From Lytechinus variegatus (lineage: Eukaryota > Echinodermata > Echinoidea > Temnopleuroida > Toxopneustidae), in the NCBI RefSeq assembly GCF_018143015.1, contig NC_054757.1, positions 4,016,001-4,080,000 of the forward strand: a stretch of 64,000 nucleotides of DNA, read 5' to 3'. Both the position numbers and the translations under genes were made by a program. The notes under the pieces are model-generated. The model was not told where the DNA came from. It ran no database searches and saw only the letters and a list, made by a program, of their open reading frames with translations. Positions 36,188 through 45,436 of the stretch are shown piece after piece. Position 1 is the first letter of the stretch; each line of letters begins with the position of its first letter.

Positions 36188-39100
36188 AAGAAGAAGTAGT
36201 AGCAGCAGCAGTAGTAGTAGTAGTAGCAGAAGTAGCAGTAGTAGCAGTAGTAGCTGTAGTAGTAGTAGCAGTAGTAGCAGTAATAGTCGTAGTAGAAGTA
36301 GTAGAAGTAGTAGTAGTAGTAGTAGTAGCAGCAGCAGCAGATCTTTATTACGTTTCATTATTGAAATCAGTGAACATTTGCTAAAATCCAATGCTGTCAA
36401 TGTCTTAATCATTTTTCTCCATCTTTCAGGATGTTGATTCTTACATCCATCGATCCGGGAGGACTGGGAGAGCTGGTCGTAATGGAGTCTGTGTCTGTTT
36501 CTATAAGAGAGCAGAAGAGAGAGATCTACAGAAAGTGGAATACAAAGCAGTAAGTGCACTTATTGTTCATCTGCCCATCTCATTTGGTATTGCAATTTGT
36601 CATCTTTATGATTAATTGATTAATAATAGTAACATTTTATTTACCCCGGGTAGCCACTTCAGTTATGAAACTGCTCTACCAGTAGGCCTTGCATAATGCC
36701 ATTATAACCCTTCTCCAATCTAAATGCTGAGCGCCTAGCAAGAAGGTCCCATTTTCACTAGGTAAAACAGTATTTTTTCGTAATCATCATGATTTGTACA
36801 TTCCAGTGTGCATTGCATACATGTAGGTAATGAAATTAAAAGCAAGATTTGCTGTTATTATTTATTTTAAAAGTTGACTTTGAGCTTTTGTAAACTCATG
36901 TGGTTGCCTCGTAAACAACCATAATTGAAAAAGGCTTTGTTTTGGGTATCCTGAACCCGGGCAACGAAGTGTCTCAAGATATGCATTTGTTTTGGGGATT
37001 TTGCACACATTTTACCAGCTTTCTGAGACACAAATTGAAAAATGGAAGCCTGTTTGCACGTTCTTTTTGCTTGATCTATATACAGACATACATAAAGTTG
37101 GCATACAATCGCAAACTGCAATCATTCTGGTCAGTTCTGCATTGTCGATGAGCTTTCTGCTCCGCTGTCACTTTCCAGCAGAGTTGCCTGGCATCTCTTC
37201 TCAATCAAACACTTATTTTGAGGGGCTTTTCCTCTTAAAAACAGTGCCTGAAAAATCACTTTTCCGGCCCAGCCAATGAAACTACTAACCTTGTAAAAAT
37301 ATATGACCATTTCAAATGTTTTGACAAAATTAAATATTGTTTGAGTTTTTTTCCCCCTTTCAATCTTCTAAACCTTCCCAGGGCATCAAGTTCAAACGAG
37401 TTTCTGCTCCTCAACCTAGTGACATCATCAAGTCCTCCGTCAAAGATGTTACAGAGTAAGTCACAAATATGATATTATTGCTGCTGCTGCTGCTGCTGCT
37501 GCTGGTGGTGGTGGTGGGGGCGGTGTTGGTGGTGGTGATGATGATGATGGTTGATGATGATGATGATGGTGATGGTGATATTGATATTGCTATTAATTCA
37601 GTATTTATATTGCTCGTATTAAAATTTCTCTAAGCACTTTACATTACAACACCCAACTACTCAGTTTAATTAACTAAATTTAATTACTTTCATGTGACGG
37701 TGCGCCACTTATTGTTGCAGCGGACATGACGAAATTTGCAATTCATTATTGCCATTGGACTGTGGTCCAGGAGTTCGGAGAAAATTATTTATATATATAT
37801 ATATATATATATACATATTTATTTTTGAAATTTAGACCATTGTCGGTGAATACTTTCTCCGCTTTTAAGCATTACAGTCACATTACATACACTAGCAAAC
37901 TGTGCGCTGCCTGCGCTTGCGCACGATGTCGACCCGCGAAGTCAGATATTGACCTTTTCGCTGCAACCGATAGATGGCGCCGTTTCGTGATTCCACCAAA
38001 TTGTGGAAGTAAGAAAATCTCAGTTGTAACTATTGAGCATATATCTTGCTTTTACACCTCATGGTCCCTATTGCAGAAAGAGTTGCAATCAAATGCAACT
38101 AAAAAAGATCATACGCAACTTGATTTCAACCAATGTAAAATGCATATCTTGATTTCTTGAATTATTTTAGCTTCCCGCAACAGGCCAAAATATCTTATAA
38201 ATCAATAATTTGTGAAGCTCCGACAATGAATATTACTTCCATTTTATTTTTAAAATCCTAGTTTTCTGGATGCTGTACCTGCTGATATGATTGCATTGTT
38301 CAAGGGTGCAGCGGAGGATATCATCGCCGAGAAGGGAGCGGTGGCAGCCCTTGCCGCAGCTCTGGCTCACATTACAGGCTCGAAAGCCATGAAGACGAGA
38401 TCACTACTCACAGCAGAAGAGGTGAGGCTTTAGCAGCTGTTGAAGTATGAATGTAGTATTAGAAACAAAGTTGTAGAAGACATGGATGATTCAAGAACTG
38501 ACAAAGAAATTTAAAAGAAGGGGTTATTTGTGGAGCTGTAATGGTTCAGAGTTTTCAATGTTTGTGAAGGGGGACCTGTGTAAAGTTTCTGTAATGGTTT
38601 TCCTTGGCCCCATCTCTGTTAAATCCATTTACTTTGGTGCTGAGAAGGTAGTTACTAACGCTGCCTTGTTATAAACACTGGTGCATTTGAGCACCGTTTC
38701 AAAACCTAAACCTTGTGGAGTAATCATGGTGTGCGGCTTCTGACTCACTTTTCAATCGAGAGAGTCACAAATTCCAACCTGAACTCCTGGCAGTTGTTTT
38801 CCTCAACAAGAAATTTATCCAAATTATGCTGCACTCGACCCCGGTAAGGTGGATGGGTACCTGGGGAACGCTTCATCAACATTTTTGTCCCACAAGTTGT
38901 GAGATCTGAGGACTTTCCTTGATGTTCATTGGCTAAGAAGCACAGTTACCATGGCAACTGTCGGATGACTTGTCGGATAGAACGTGTGACAACGTGGGAC
39001 TTGTCGGATAGAACGTGTGACAACTCCTTCCATGAAACGCTTCCTGATCTAGGAGTAATTGCTTGAATGCTTTAACACTTAAGTCAGCTCAGCTACAGCC

Positions 39101-42100
39101 AAGGAAACACTTTAATACCATTGATGAAGATGCATATGGTAGCTGCAGCATATGAATTGACCTATTAATAATTTTTATCAAATATATTGCCATTTTATGA
39201 CAGGGCAAGACCACATTCTTCCTGGAGACTCAGTCACAGCTCCTGGACGTTGGGGATGTCTTCCGGACCCTTGGACGCTACATTGACCGTGACGCGAGAA
39301 GTGCCATCAAAGGCATCCGTCTGTGTGCTGATCAGACCTCGGCCGTCTTTGATGTGACTGATGATCAGAAGGACCATTTACTGGTGAGGATTTTAACCCT
39401 TTCAATCTGTAACGCTAAAAGAATTATGCAAGACTTGTGACACTGTCTTGTACTTTCTTGGGGTGTGTCGTGGTCTAGTGGTTATGACTCGTCTTTCAGT
39501 CTGAAGGATGTGGGTTTGATTCCCAGCCATGGCATGTTTTCCTCCAGCAACAAATATACCCACATTGTGCTGCACTCAACCCAGGTGAGGTGAATGGATA
39601 CCCGGCAGGAAGAATTCCACGAATGCCAGAGTGCCTGTAGGCAGCGCGGCTATAGCCGGGGTGATAATGATAACATTATGGTAATGTGCAGTTGAGTATA
39701 TACATACAGAAATCATACAATATAAATGTACAATTATTATTATTATTAAATGATATGTGAATGTAGCCGACTTCACACCTACAAACGTGTTCCGATTGAG
39801 CCAAGTATGTGAGTAACATTACAAACAGCTTTATGAACATGTACCTGGACTTGTTTATTTCCATTTCGTCTAATGCCAATTCATCCAATTGCCAGCTCGT
39901 CGACTACAATTTGGCCTACCATCAGTTCATCTACTATCCACGTGGTCTTACTGCCATTTCGTCCACTCACCATGTCGTATAATATCCAGTTGGTCCAGTA
40001 GCCATTCAGTGCATATACCATTTGGTCTAATTGGACTAAGTATTAATTGTGCAAAATGAATGAAAATGAAATGGATATTAGACCAACTGGTTATGAGATG
40101 AAATGGTGATTAGAAGAAATGATGATTGGATCAAATGGTTATTGGACGAAATGTTGATGGACGGAATGGCATTAGACTAAATGAAGGTAGACCATCTGGT
40201 GAGTGGACGAGTTGGCAGGATACAAATTGGCAATTTACCATTCAAAAGTACAGGCCATTATGCTAAAAATAAAAAGGATTTGATTTAGAAACGGGGGATA
40301 TTTCATACCATTAAATGTTGTCCTTCACACTCCAAACTCTACAAATAAAGGTAGATTAAAAGAATGAAATATATAAGAAAAATATAACACTTCCTTGAAA
40401 AGCCACTTCAGACACTTGAACACGGACTGTCAAAGTAAATAGCATGTAGTGACTGTAAAAACATTTATATGCTGCTGCTTGAAGTGAAATATTTTAGCAT
40501 GTTTCAGATTTGAGGAAATAAATCAGAAAATCGGAATTGTAATGTAATTTTATGATAGGTCTAATGTAATCATTTCATTTGTCAAAAAAAAATAGTACAG
40601 ATTGTGGTTATATTAGATGATATGAAATTGAAATTGAGTTAACTGTACTATATTTTGAGATATTTTTATTGAGTTGTCTTTATTGAACGAACGAACGAAC
40701 TGTCCTTGAATGCTATTCATGAAATGAAACATCAGAATTCTTGGCAGAGTTTCATCTATTTAACCCTATCTAGGCCAGGGGGGGGCCTCAGAGGCCCCCC
40801 CTCAACAAATTGCGTGATATTTTCGCCGTGCGAAATTTTTTGACCGCGCCGCTCGCCGACTTTTTACTTTCAACTTTTGAGACCAATTTTGCGTCACCTG
40901 GGTATGTGGTTCCGAAATTACGCAACATTATGTAAGTGCATGTCAGACCGAAAATTGTGCTCAAAAACGTGATTTCGTGTACAAAGTCAATGCAAATTGT
41001 GTTTTCAACCAAAATTCATAAATGTACGATTATTTTTAGTTTTGCTTGTCTAAATGTATTCATTTTATGCTTTTATGATCACAAAAGAGTCCCCAACAAA
41101 TTTCATTGAAAAAAACAATGAAAAATAAAAGGTCAAAAAACAAAGAAATACATAAGAAATTGCAAAAAACAATATAATACATAAGAAAACGATATGATAT
41201 CACAATTTTTTTCATGTACACTTGCTAAAGACACCACAAAGAGTTTCTATACCAAAAATTAGTACATTTGGAGCTTTATTTTGGGAGTTAGAGGAAAAAG
41301 TATGATTTCGCATACTAATTGTAAAACGCATAAATTAGCATAATCACTTAATAACAATTCCCATGAAATAAATTACTATACGATCTTGTAGATTATGTCC
41401 CAGGCGACCCGCGTGCCAATTTTCGGCGCGATTGCGCGGTCGACGGCCAAGATCTTAGGGGGGCCTGGGAGGCCCCCCCCCCCCCCCCCCCGGCCATAGA
41501 AACTCCCAAAATACCCCGGCCTAGATAGGGTTAAGTTGAATTTCCTATGGTCAAATAATTCACAAATTTGAACCATTTTTGGAGCAGATGTTGTTAAATG
41601 CTATTTTTACCAATAAATCAAATTTCTAAAAAAAGAATTGAACATCTTGCTTTAGTTCACATGAGATTCCACTAATGTAAAGTTAGCTGTATTTATATCA
41701 TTTTGTGTGGTACCAGGAAGAAAGACAAAAAACACATAGAAATAAATCTGATCATCTGTGTCCCGTCTTACAAAGAGTTAAGATTGATCCATTCGTAACT
41801 ATATGGAAATCCATCAGTGTCGTAATTTTTCTACAGAAAATTTGCACAATGTCTTTTGTAACACAGAGAAGCATAGTGAATTTTCAGGAAACAATGAATG
41901 CATGAATATACATCATAGAAAATATTTTGAACAAACATACATAATAGATGTTGACGGTGCTGGCTTTCCATAGTCAGTATAGGGAAAACAAAAAATCAAT
42001 GTTTGAAATGCCAATTGCAAGTTTTCGTTTAAGTCTTGCTTATGTCATTTTGACTGATATATCCATATTAATAATAATCATAGTTGGATTTATAAAGCGC

Positions 42101-42672
42101 TTTTTGCCTGAGGATACAGAGCGCTGCTATTATTACCCTGACTTTAGCTTGAGCTACCATCACCAGTGCATTCAAGGAAATAATCCTGCCGGGTACCCAT
42201 TCACCTCACCTGGGTCGAGTGCAGCACAGTGTGGATAAATTTCTTGCTGATGGAAAACCTGCCATGATTTGAACTTGCGACCCTCTGTTTGAAAGGCAAG
42301 AGTCAGAACCACTAGACCACTATATATTGTAATCTCAAAACAAGCAGCGTAATTTGAAGGAAATTATTTTTTCTCTTTTTTCAGTCTCTATGGAAGGACA
42401 CGCCCGAAGCTCAACTCACTGTCGCAACGGAGCTCCCAGAAATACTTGCCCCGGCTGGGTCAGGTTCCTTCGACGACCGGAGAGGCAGCGGAGGCGGTTA
42501 CTACGGAGGGGGAAGAGGAGGTGGTTATAGGAGAGGTGGAGGTGGTGGTGGCTTCAGGAGAGGAGGAGGGTGGGGTAATAGGAGTGGAGGCGGCGGTGGT
42601 GGAAGAGGTCGAGGAGGTGGGTTTGGTGGTCGTGGAAGGGGAGGGCCGGGCGGAGGCTTCACTAGGAGGTAA
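23673..42672 (+). CDS. DDX21: DDX21/DDX50-like nucleolar DEAD-box RNA helicase (Gu)
   Basis: ATP-dependent RNA helicase of the Gu/RH-II group, which in vertebrates acts in the nucleolus on rRNA transcription and processing. Fourteen exons: 23673-23768, 25354-25620, 27114-27198, 28100-28183, 28626-28753, 30147-30411, 31025-31191, 32155-32361, 32971-33075, 36430-36549, 37382-37455, 38262-38421, 39204-39383, 42385-42672. All are GT-AG and phases agree: 741 residues (human DDX21 783, DDX50 737). Residues 1-121 are Lys/Glu-rich. Motifs: PIQ 158-160, ARTGTGKT 177-184, PTREL 213-217, TPGR 260-263, DEVD 284-287 (DEVD in place of DEAD is typical of Gu), SAT 327-329, CMVFCETK 393-400, DVAARGLD 447-454, [11 protein letters not shown] 475-485. 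The GUCT domain spans about 560-665 and the Gly/Arg-rich tail 673-741. One gene for both vertebrate paralogues is likely. No missing motif. Confidence 0.96.
24267..24864. mobile_element. TA-flanked inverted-repeat element with palindromic tandem core
   Basis: TA at 24265-24266 and 24865-24866 flank 598 bp. The ends are inverted for about 70 bases (tggaagcttaaaagtgccac / gtggcacttttaagcttcca, with a few mismatches further in). Between them an unit of about 50-60 bases repeats six to seven times; each has gatgttgacatgatgagatc then ggatcttgtcatctgatcat, so every unit is itself close to a palindrome. It lies in DDX21 intron 1. A TA target fits Tc1/mariner-type transposition. Confidence 0.75.
25685..25972 (+). 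mobile_element. tRNA-derived SINE, family S1
   Basis: Head gtgtggagggtttggcccag, B-box-like gggtttgaatccc, body ctccactcgacccaggtgag and gggtacccggcaggatta, with an (att)-rich tail. It begins 64 bases after DDX21 exon 2. Confidence 0.8.
25997..26160 (+). mobile_element. 5'-truncated SINE, subfamily S2
   Basis: It starts at agcaagaaagttacccacat and contains tgctgcactcaacccaggtg, the S2-type block aattcctcaaaaagctgtta and a decayed AT-rich tail. No tRNA-like head remains. Confidence 0.6.
26192..26581. mobile_element. Foldback MITE, 390 bp
   Basis: Left end taccctttt then cataaacttatcctcc; right end tttatgaaaggggta. Internally, repeats of aatgcggataa and ttatgcggataatagcagc pair with ttatccgcataa. 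The centre is GC-richer than its surroundings. Confidence 0.65.
27380..27689. repeat. Inverted repeat in DDX21 intron 3
   Basis: Left arm 27380-27420 (gtcgcacgcaccacgaaccg, tcctctctgcgcacttcgat) and right arm 27648-27689 (catcgtagtgcgcagagagg, acagttcgtggtgcgtgcga) are about 41 bp inverted copies with few mismatches. A partial direct copy of the left arm follows at 27446-27470. Probably the core of a foldback transposon whose outer ends I could not define. Confidence 0.65.
28449..28590 (+). repeat. Dispersed repeat family R1, copy 2
   Basis: Blocks cagggccccgccttacaaag, agttacaattgatccaatca, ctatggaaatcc and caggaaatttgtaaaatgtc are in the same order as at 5,752 (inverted) and 41,755. Confidence 0.6.
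29205..29440 (+). mobile_element. Old, decayed SINE (S1-like)
   Basis: The body matches aaatgggtacctggcaggaa and tttattcctaaaaatgc, then agctatgctaaaactgggat. The tRNA-like head is degenerate (gagcttcgattcttgtctc). It appears much older than the other copies. Confidence 0.5.
30440..30960. repeat. Degenerate tandem repeat 'cagttatgtgataagagttg'
   Basis: In DDX21 intron 6 a unit of roughly 45-55 bases recurs about eight times in diverged form, with words such as ttcagttatgtgataaga and gttgtatttagcagttgtat. It is a decayed minisatellite that starts about 30 bases after the exon 6 donor. Confidence 0.6.
31310..32145 (+). pseudogene. Decayed partial copies of DDX21 exon 7 end plus intron
   Basis: The last 30-40 coding bases of exon 7 and about 110 bases of intron (31,151-31,305; gggagagggtcaggacagcc, then ggtaattgatatcatcagtg and cctgaagacatgcttcatg) recur at 31,315-31,470, at 31,680-31,810 and, intron part only, at 32,090-32,120. 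The copies carry equivalents of the donor site (caggtaactg, cacgtaagat). None is an intact exon, since only the 3' end was copied and it has changed since. Confidence 0.7.
32584..32680. repeat. (GAT)n microsatellite
   Basis: About 95 bases of mostly gat/gtt/ggt triplets in DDX21 intron 8. The histidine-rich open frame on the other strand is only the translation of this repeat. Confidence 0.9.
33157..33453 (+). mobile_element. tRNA-derived SINE, family S1
   Basis: Head gtggagcattgtggcccagt, B-box gggttcaaatccc, body ctgcactcgtcccaggtgag and gggtacccggtaggattt, and tail (att)n ending at 33,453. It starts 82 bases after DDX21 exon 9. Confidence 0.85.
33544..33814. repeat. (TAG)n array, left half
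   Basis: About 270 bases dominated by tag/gta triplets with cag and ggt variants in DDX21 intron 9. The serine-only and tyrosine-only open frames here are translations of the repeat. The array resumes at 36,002 after the inserted element. Confidence 0.92.
33815..36001. mobile_element. hAT-like 2.2 kb element inserted in the (TAG)n array
   Basis: The ends are exact 14 bp inverted repeats: CAGAGATGCCAACC at 33815 and GGTTGGCATCTCTG ending 36001. Both flanks are (TAG)n, so the target duplication cannot be measured. A CAGAG start is common in hAT elements, which is the only basis for that label. The subterminal sequence has repeated tacgattttatcgta and aatacgat words. No transposase was found, so it is non-autonomous. 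It carries a complete T2 MITE at 34,679-35,278. A 207 bp relative with CAGAGCTGCCAA ends is at 43,553. Confidence 0.7.
34679..35278. mobile_element. TTAA-flanked foldback MITE (family T2), copy 1
   Basis: TTAA at 34675-34678 and 35279-35282 flank 600 bp. The ends aggtcaagtccaccccagaa and ttctggggtggacttgacct are inverted, and the arms stay paired for about 200 bases (for example aatcggatgtaaaataagaa / ttcttattttacatccgatt). It is nested inside the hAT-like element. A second copy is at 63,208. Confidence 0.85.
36002..36342. repeat. (TAG)n array, right half
   Basis: About 340 bases of tag triplets with aga and agc variants, continuing the array at 33,544 beyond the inserted element. It ends about 85 bases before DDX21 exon 10. 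Confidence 0.92.
37480..37590. repeat. Compound (CTG)(GGT)(GAT) microsatellite
   Basis: (gct)n gives way to (ggt)n and then (gat)n within about 110 bases in DDX21 intron 11. It begins about 25 bases after the exon 11 donor. Confidence 0.9.
38735..39178 (+). mobile_element. SINE split by a MITE
   Basis: SINE blocks aacaagaaatttatccaaat, tgctgcactcgaccccggta and ggatgggtacctgg stop at about 38,871. The expected continuation (aggagtaattgcttgaatgc) resumes at about 39,051. Between them is a MITE of the family seen at 15,718, with acttgtcggatag blocks and a short internal duplication of gggacttgtcggatagaacg. Confidence 0.65.
39462..39748 (+). mobile_element. tRNA-derived SINE, subfamily S2
   Basis: Head ggggtgtgtcgtggtctagt, B-box-like gggtttgattccc, and the shared body tgctgcactcaacccaggtg, with an (att)n tail. 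The head differs from S1 (ctagtggttatgactc in place of cagtggattagtc), which suggests a different tRNA ancestor or a recombined head. Confidence 0.75.
39853..40233. repeat. Modular foldback built of 'CCATTTGGTCTAAT' units (copy 3)
   Basis: Left arm units: ccatttcgtctaatg, ccaattcatccaatt, ccagttggtccagta, ccatttggtctaatt. Right arm units are inverted: attagaccaactggttat, attggacgaaatg, attagactaaatg. The centre aaaatgaatgaaaatgaa is the inverse of the centre of copy 2. Confidence 0.7.
40760..41534. mobile_element. piggyBac-like MITE with subterminal hairpins, copy 2
   Basis: TTAA at 40760-40763 and 41531-41534 flank 767 bp with perfect 13 bp ends CCCTATCTAGGCC. Subterminal hairpins are at 40,778-40,801 (core CCTCAGAGG) and about 41,458-41,491 (core CCTCCCAGG when read from its own end). 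It is inverted relative to copy 1. The right hairpin has a C19 run. It lies in DDX21 intron 13. Confidence 0.75.
41755..41925 (+). repeat. Dispersed repeat family R1, copy 3
   Basis: gtcccgtcttacaaagagtt, aagattgatccat, ctatatggaaatcc, gcacaatgtcttttgt and agagaagcatagtgaatttt are in the same order as in the other two copies. Confidence 0.6.
42068..42323 (-). mobile_element. tRNA-derived SINE, subfamily S2
   Basis: On the minus strand: head gtggtctagtggttctgact, body tgctgcactcgacccaggtg and gggtacccggcaggattatt, and tail (att). It ends 62 bases before DDX21 exon 14. Confidence 0.75.
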
Positions 42673-43448
42673 TTCTGGACCAAGCTGTATCATTATCGCA
42701 GACGTTTCAGATGAACTGCTTGGCCTATGTACCAGAATATTCCACTTTGCCTTTTAAGGTAACAGCCATGAATGGTTGGATATGTATGATCTATATTTTA
42801 AAGCAGTATGTCATCATTGAACAAATGTTTTTTAGACATTCCCCATTTTCTATTTTGCACTGAATAAGACAGAGACACCAAGATCATTGATCAGCCTCGC
42901 GTGAGATTTTAAGTCGGAACCAAGACTTTGCTTGAGATCACCATACATTGTCTGAATTGCACGTTGAAACAAAGTCATGGTGATTTCAGACATAGATTCT
43001 GGAAGATGAGCAAGAGTCTGGGAGTGTTTAAAGAGCACTCGCCGATCATTTTGTAGGCGATTCTCACTGACCAATTTGTCCAGAGCCAATCAGAAGCCAG
43101 GATTTTGATAGCTTATAACAATAGTCAGTGAAATGAACTGCTTCCCAGAATGCAGGAGTCTCATACCAGATGTGTTAGACTTGGCATGTCTAATAAGGGT
43201 AACATAGACCTGCAAACGATACAGTAGTGTCCCTTCTATTATATTCATGAGTATTCAAAATGAATGATTAAGTGGTGCAGAACTGGGCATGCTCAATAGA
43301 ATATTAAACATGCAAAAGTTCTGCCCAGGAAAAGATAATGCTAGTGATATTTGCAGCTTTTGCCAAATCTCAGATTCTCCGAAAAGCCAGTTACCTGTAC
43401 CAAGCGACCCTGGTGATCATGATGTAATGGTGCGAACACCAATCAGAA

Positions 43449-44388
43449 TTCACAGAGTAGAGTGGCTTATGAATTTGTTTCAGAATGGGAATGCTGCAGA
43501 CCAGCTAGGGCAAGATTACCCAGATTTATATAACTTTAATTATGATCACAAACAGAGCTGCCAAGTAGTACAGATTTTCAGTATTTAGTACTGGAAAATA
43601 AGAAGAATACTGATGGTTTCATGCAAAATACTGAATTCTAAAGTTTTAGTTTTATGTGTTGTCCTATGATATTTTTTTCAAAATACTGATTTCATCACCA
43701 AAATACTGATTTTCAGCTTTAGAAATACTGAAATGTTCTTGTTCAGGTTGGCAGCTCTGCACACATGTTTTTATAGAGACATATTTAGGTTAGCCTTGGG
43801 GGCTATTTCATGAAGAAGTTCTTGAAGTTATGATTGACTTTGCAAATGACTTGAATGTAAGTGCCAATATTGGAACTGAAGATTTATATTGTATTCGGAA
43901 TTCACAGAGTAGAGTGGCTTATGAATTTGTTCCAGAATGGGAATGCTAGACCAGCATTCCCAGTGCTGACCAGCTAGGGCAAGATTACCCAGATTTATAT
44001 CACTGATTATGATCACACATTTTTTTAGACCTATTTAGGTTAGCCTTGGGGGCTATTTCATGAAGATGTTCTCTAAGTTATGATTGACTTCACAGATGCT
44101 TTAAATGTAAAGTGCCAATATTGGAACTGAAGATTTATATTGTATTCGGAATTCACAGAGTAGAGTGGCTTATGAATTTGTTCCAGAATGGGAATGCTAG
44201 ACAGCATTCCCAGTGCTGACCAGCTAGGGCAAGATTACCCAGATTTATATCACTGATTAGATCACACATTTTTTTAGACCTATTTAGGTTAGCCTTGGGG
44301 CTATTTCATGAAGATGTTCTCTAATTATGATTGACTTCACAATGCTTTAAATGTAAAGTGCCAATATTGGAACTGAAGATTTATATAG
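43449..44388. repeat. Tandem triplication, unit about 247 bp
   Basis: Three direct copies: 43,449-43,897 (interrupted by a MITE), 43,898-44,147 and 44,148-44,388. Landmarks in each: ggaattcacagagtagagtg, ctagggcaagattacccaga, tatttaggttagccttgg and tattggaactgaagatttat. Copies two and three differ only at scattered bases and small indels. Confidence 0.9.
43553..43759. mobile_element. 207 bp MITE with CAGAGCTGCCAA ends
   Basis: CAGAGCTGCCAA at 43553 and TTGGCAGCTCTG ending 43759 are inverted. The body is rich in aaaatactgattt. It is flanked by cacaaa and cacaca, where the empty copies have a single gatcacaca, so a target duplication of six or more bases is likely. The ends resemble those of the element at 33,815. 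Confidence 0.75.
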
Positions 44389-44396
44389 TAAATAAA

Positions 44397-45403
44397 ACTT
44401 AAATTTTCCCTGTTAAGATATTGCAATGAATAACTCCCCCCCCCCCCTGGGGGGAAGGGCTGTTCCGGGTAGACCTCAAGGAACTGCTTTATGACTCACA
44501 TCTACCATATTTAACCAGATAATAAATACTCATTTTTAAGTTGTAAAGGCATTATTCATTTCATACAAGCTGCTATGTATACTATTTTTATTTCAAGTCC
44601 TTTTTACATTTATTATTGTGTACTATTTAGGGTACCGGTACTCAATGAATTTGAATAATTACTACTTTTGTATATTTCCCTAATTAACATGCACTTTTCT
44701 TAAAAAGATTTTTTATGAATGCATTTATTAGCACTCGCCGTCATATTTTCATGTATTTCATGTAATGAAGACAAATTAAGACTCAGACATTTTAATGTAG
44801 CACTCTTAATTATGTAATGTAATATAATATTAGTGACAAAAAAATATTACTTTTTTATATTCATGTTATGTATACTCTTTATTGTCAAGGTGTGAAGTCG
44901 TATTCATGATGAATCCTTTATTGTGCATATACAGGCATACCTGTAATTCAATTGAATTAAAAATCATACTGTAAATACAGCTTTCAAACATGTTTATTTG
45001 TTTGATTTCGATTTAATGTGACAATAATTGATATAAACTAATGACAGAGAGAGAGAGATGATTGATAAAGAAGAAAGTGTAGGAGAATTGATGCTTCTTT
45101 TCCGTGATACAGATATCGTTCATCAAAGCTCATTATGTCAATTTTTTGACTGATGAATGTTGTGTTGTTGTATCTGTTGATATTGTTGCCGTTGTTATTG
45201 TTGTGATAGCTGTAGTTAGTGGTGTGGTCGTTGCCATTGTGTTAAATTTGGTTGCTAGGGTTACTGTGAGTTTTGTGGTTGTTATGGTTACTGTGAGTTT
45301 TTTGGTAGATGGGATTGTTATGGTGGTTTTGGTTACTGTTATAGATGCTGTTGGGGTGGTGTTGCTATCAGTCAGGAAGTTTATTCGTATACTTGATACG
45401 TTC

Positions 45404-45436
<33 letters not shown>

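Larger units (their letters stand above)
42673..44396 (+). other. Probable DDX21 3' untranslated region
   Basis: From the stop codon to the AATAAA at 44,391-44,396, the first such signal on this strand after the stop. It contains the tandem triplication and the 207 bp MITE described separately. The transcript end is inferred only from this signal; another AATAAA lies at 44,521. Confidence 0.4.

Noticed and set aside
35948-36559. 203-codon open frame with a long poly-Leu run
   Set aside because: It is the translation of the right half of the (TAG)n array and overlaps DDX21 exon 10 on the other strand.
37726-38160. 144-codon open frame in DDX21 intron 11
   Set aside because: It starts in a (TA)n run, has no recognisable domain and lies between well-supported exons of the same strand in a different frame.
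42460-42693. Minus-strand Ser/Thr/Pro frame opposite the last DDX21 exon
   Set aside because: It is the mirror of the Gly/Arg-rich tail codons; the plus-strand frame joins the GUCT exons in phase.
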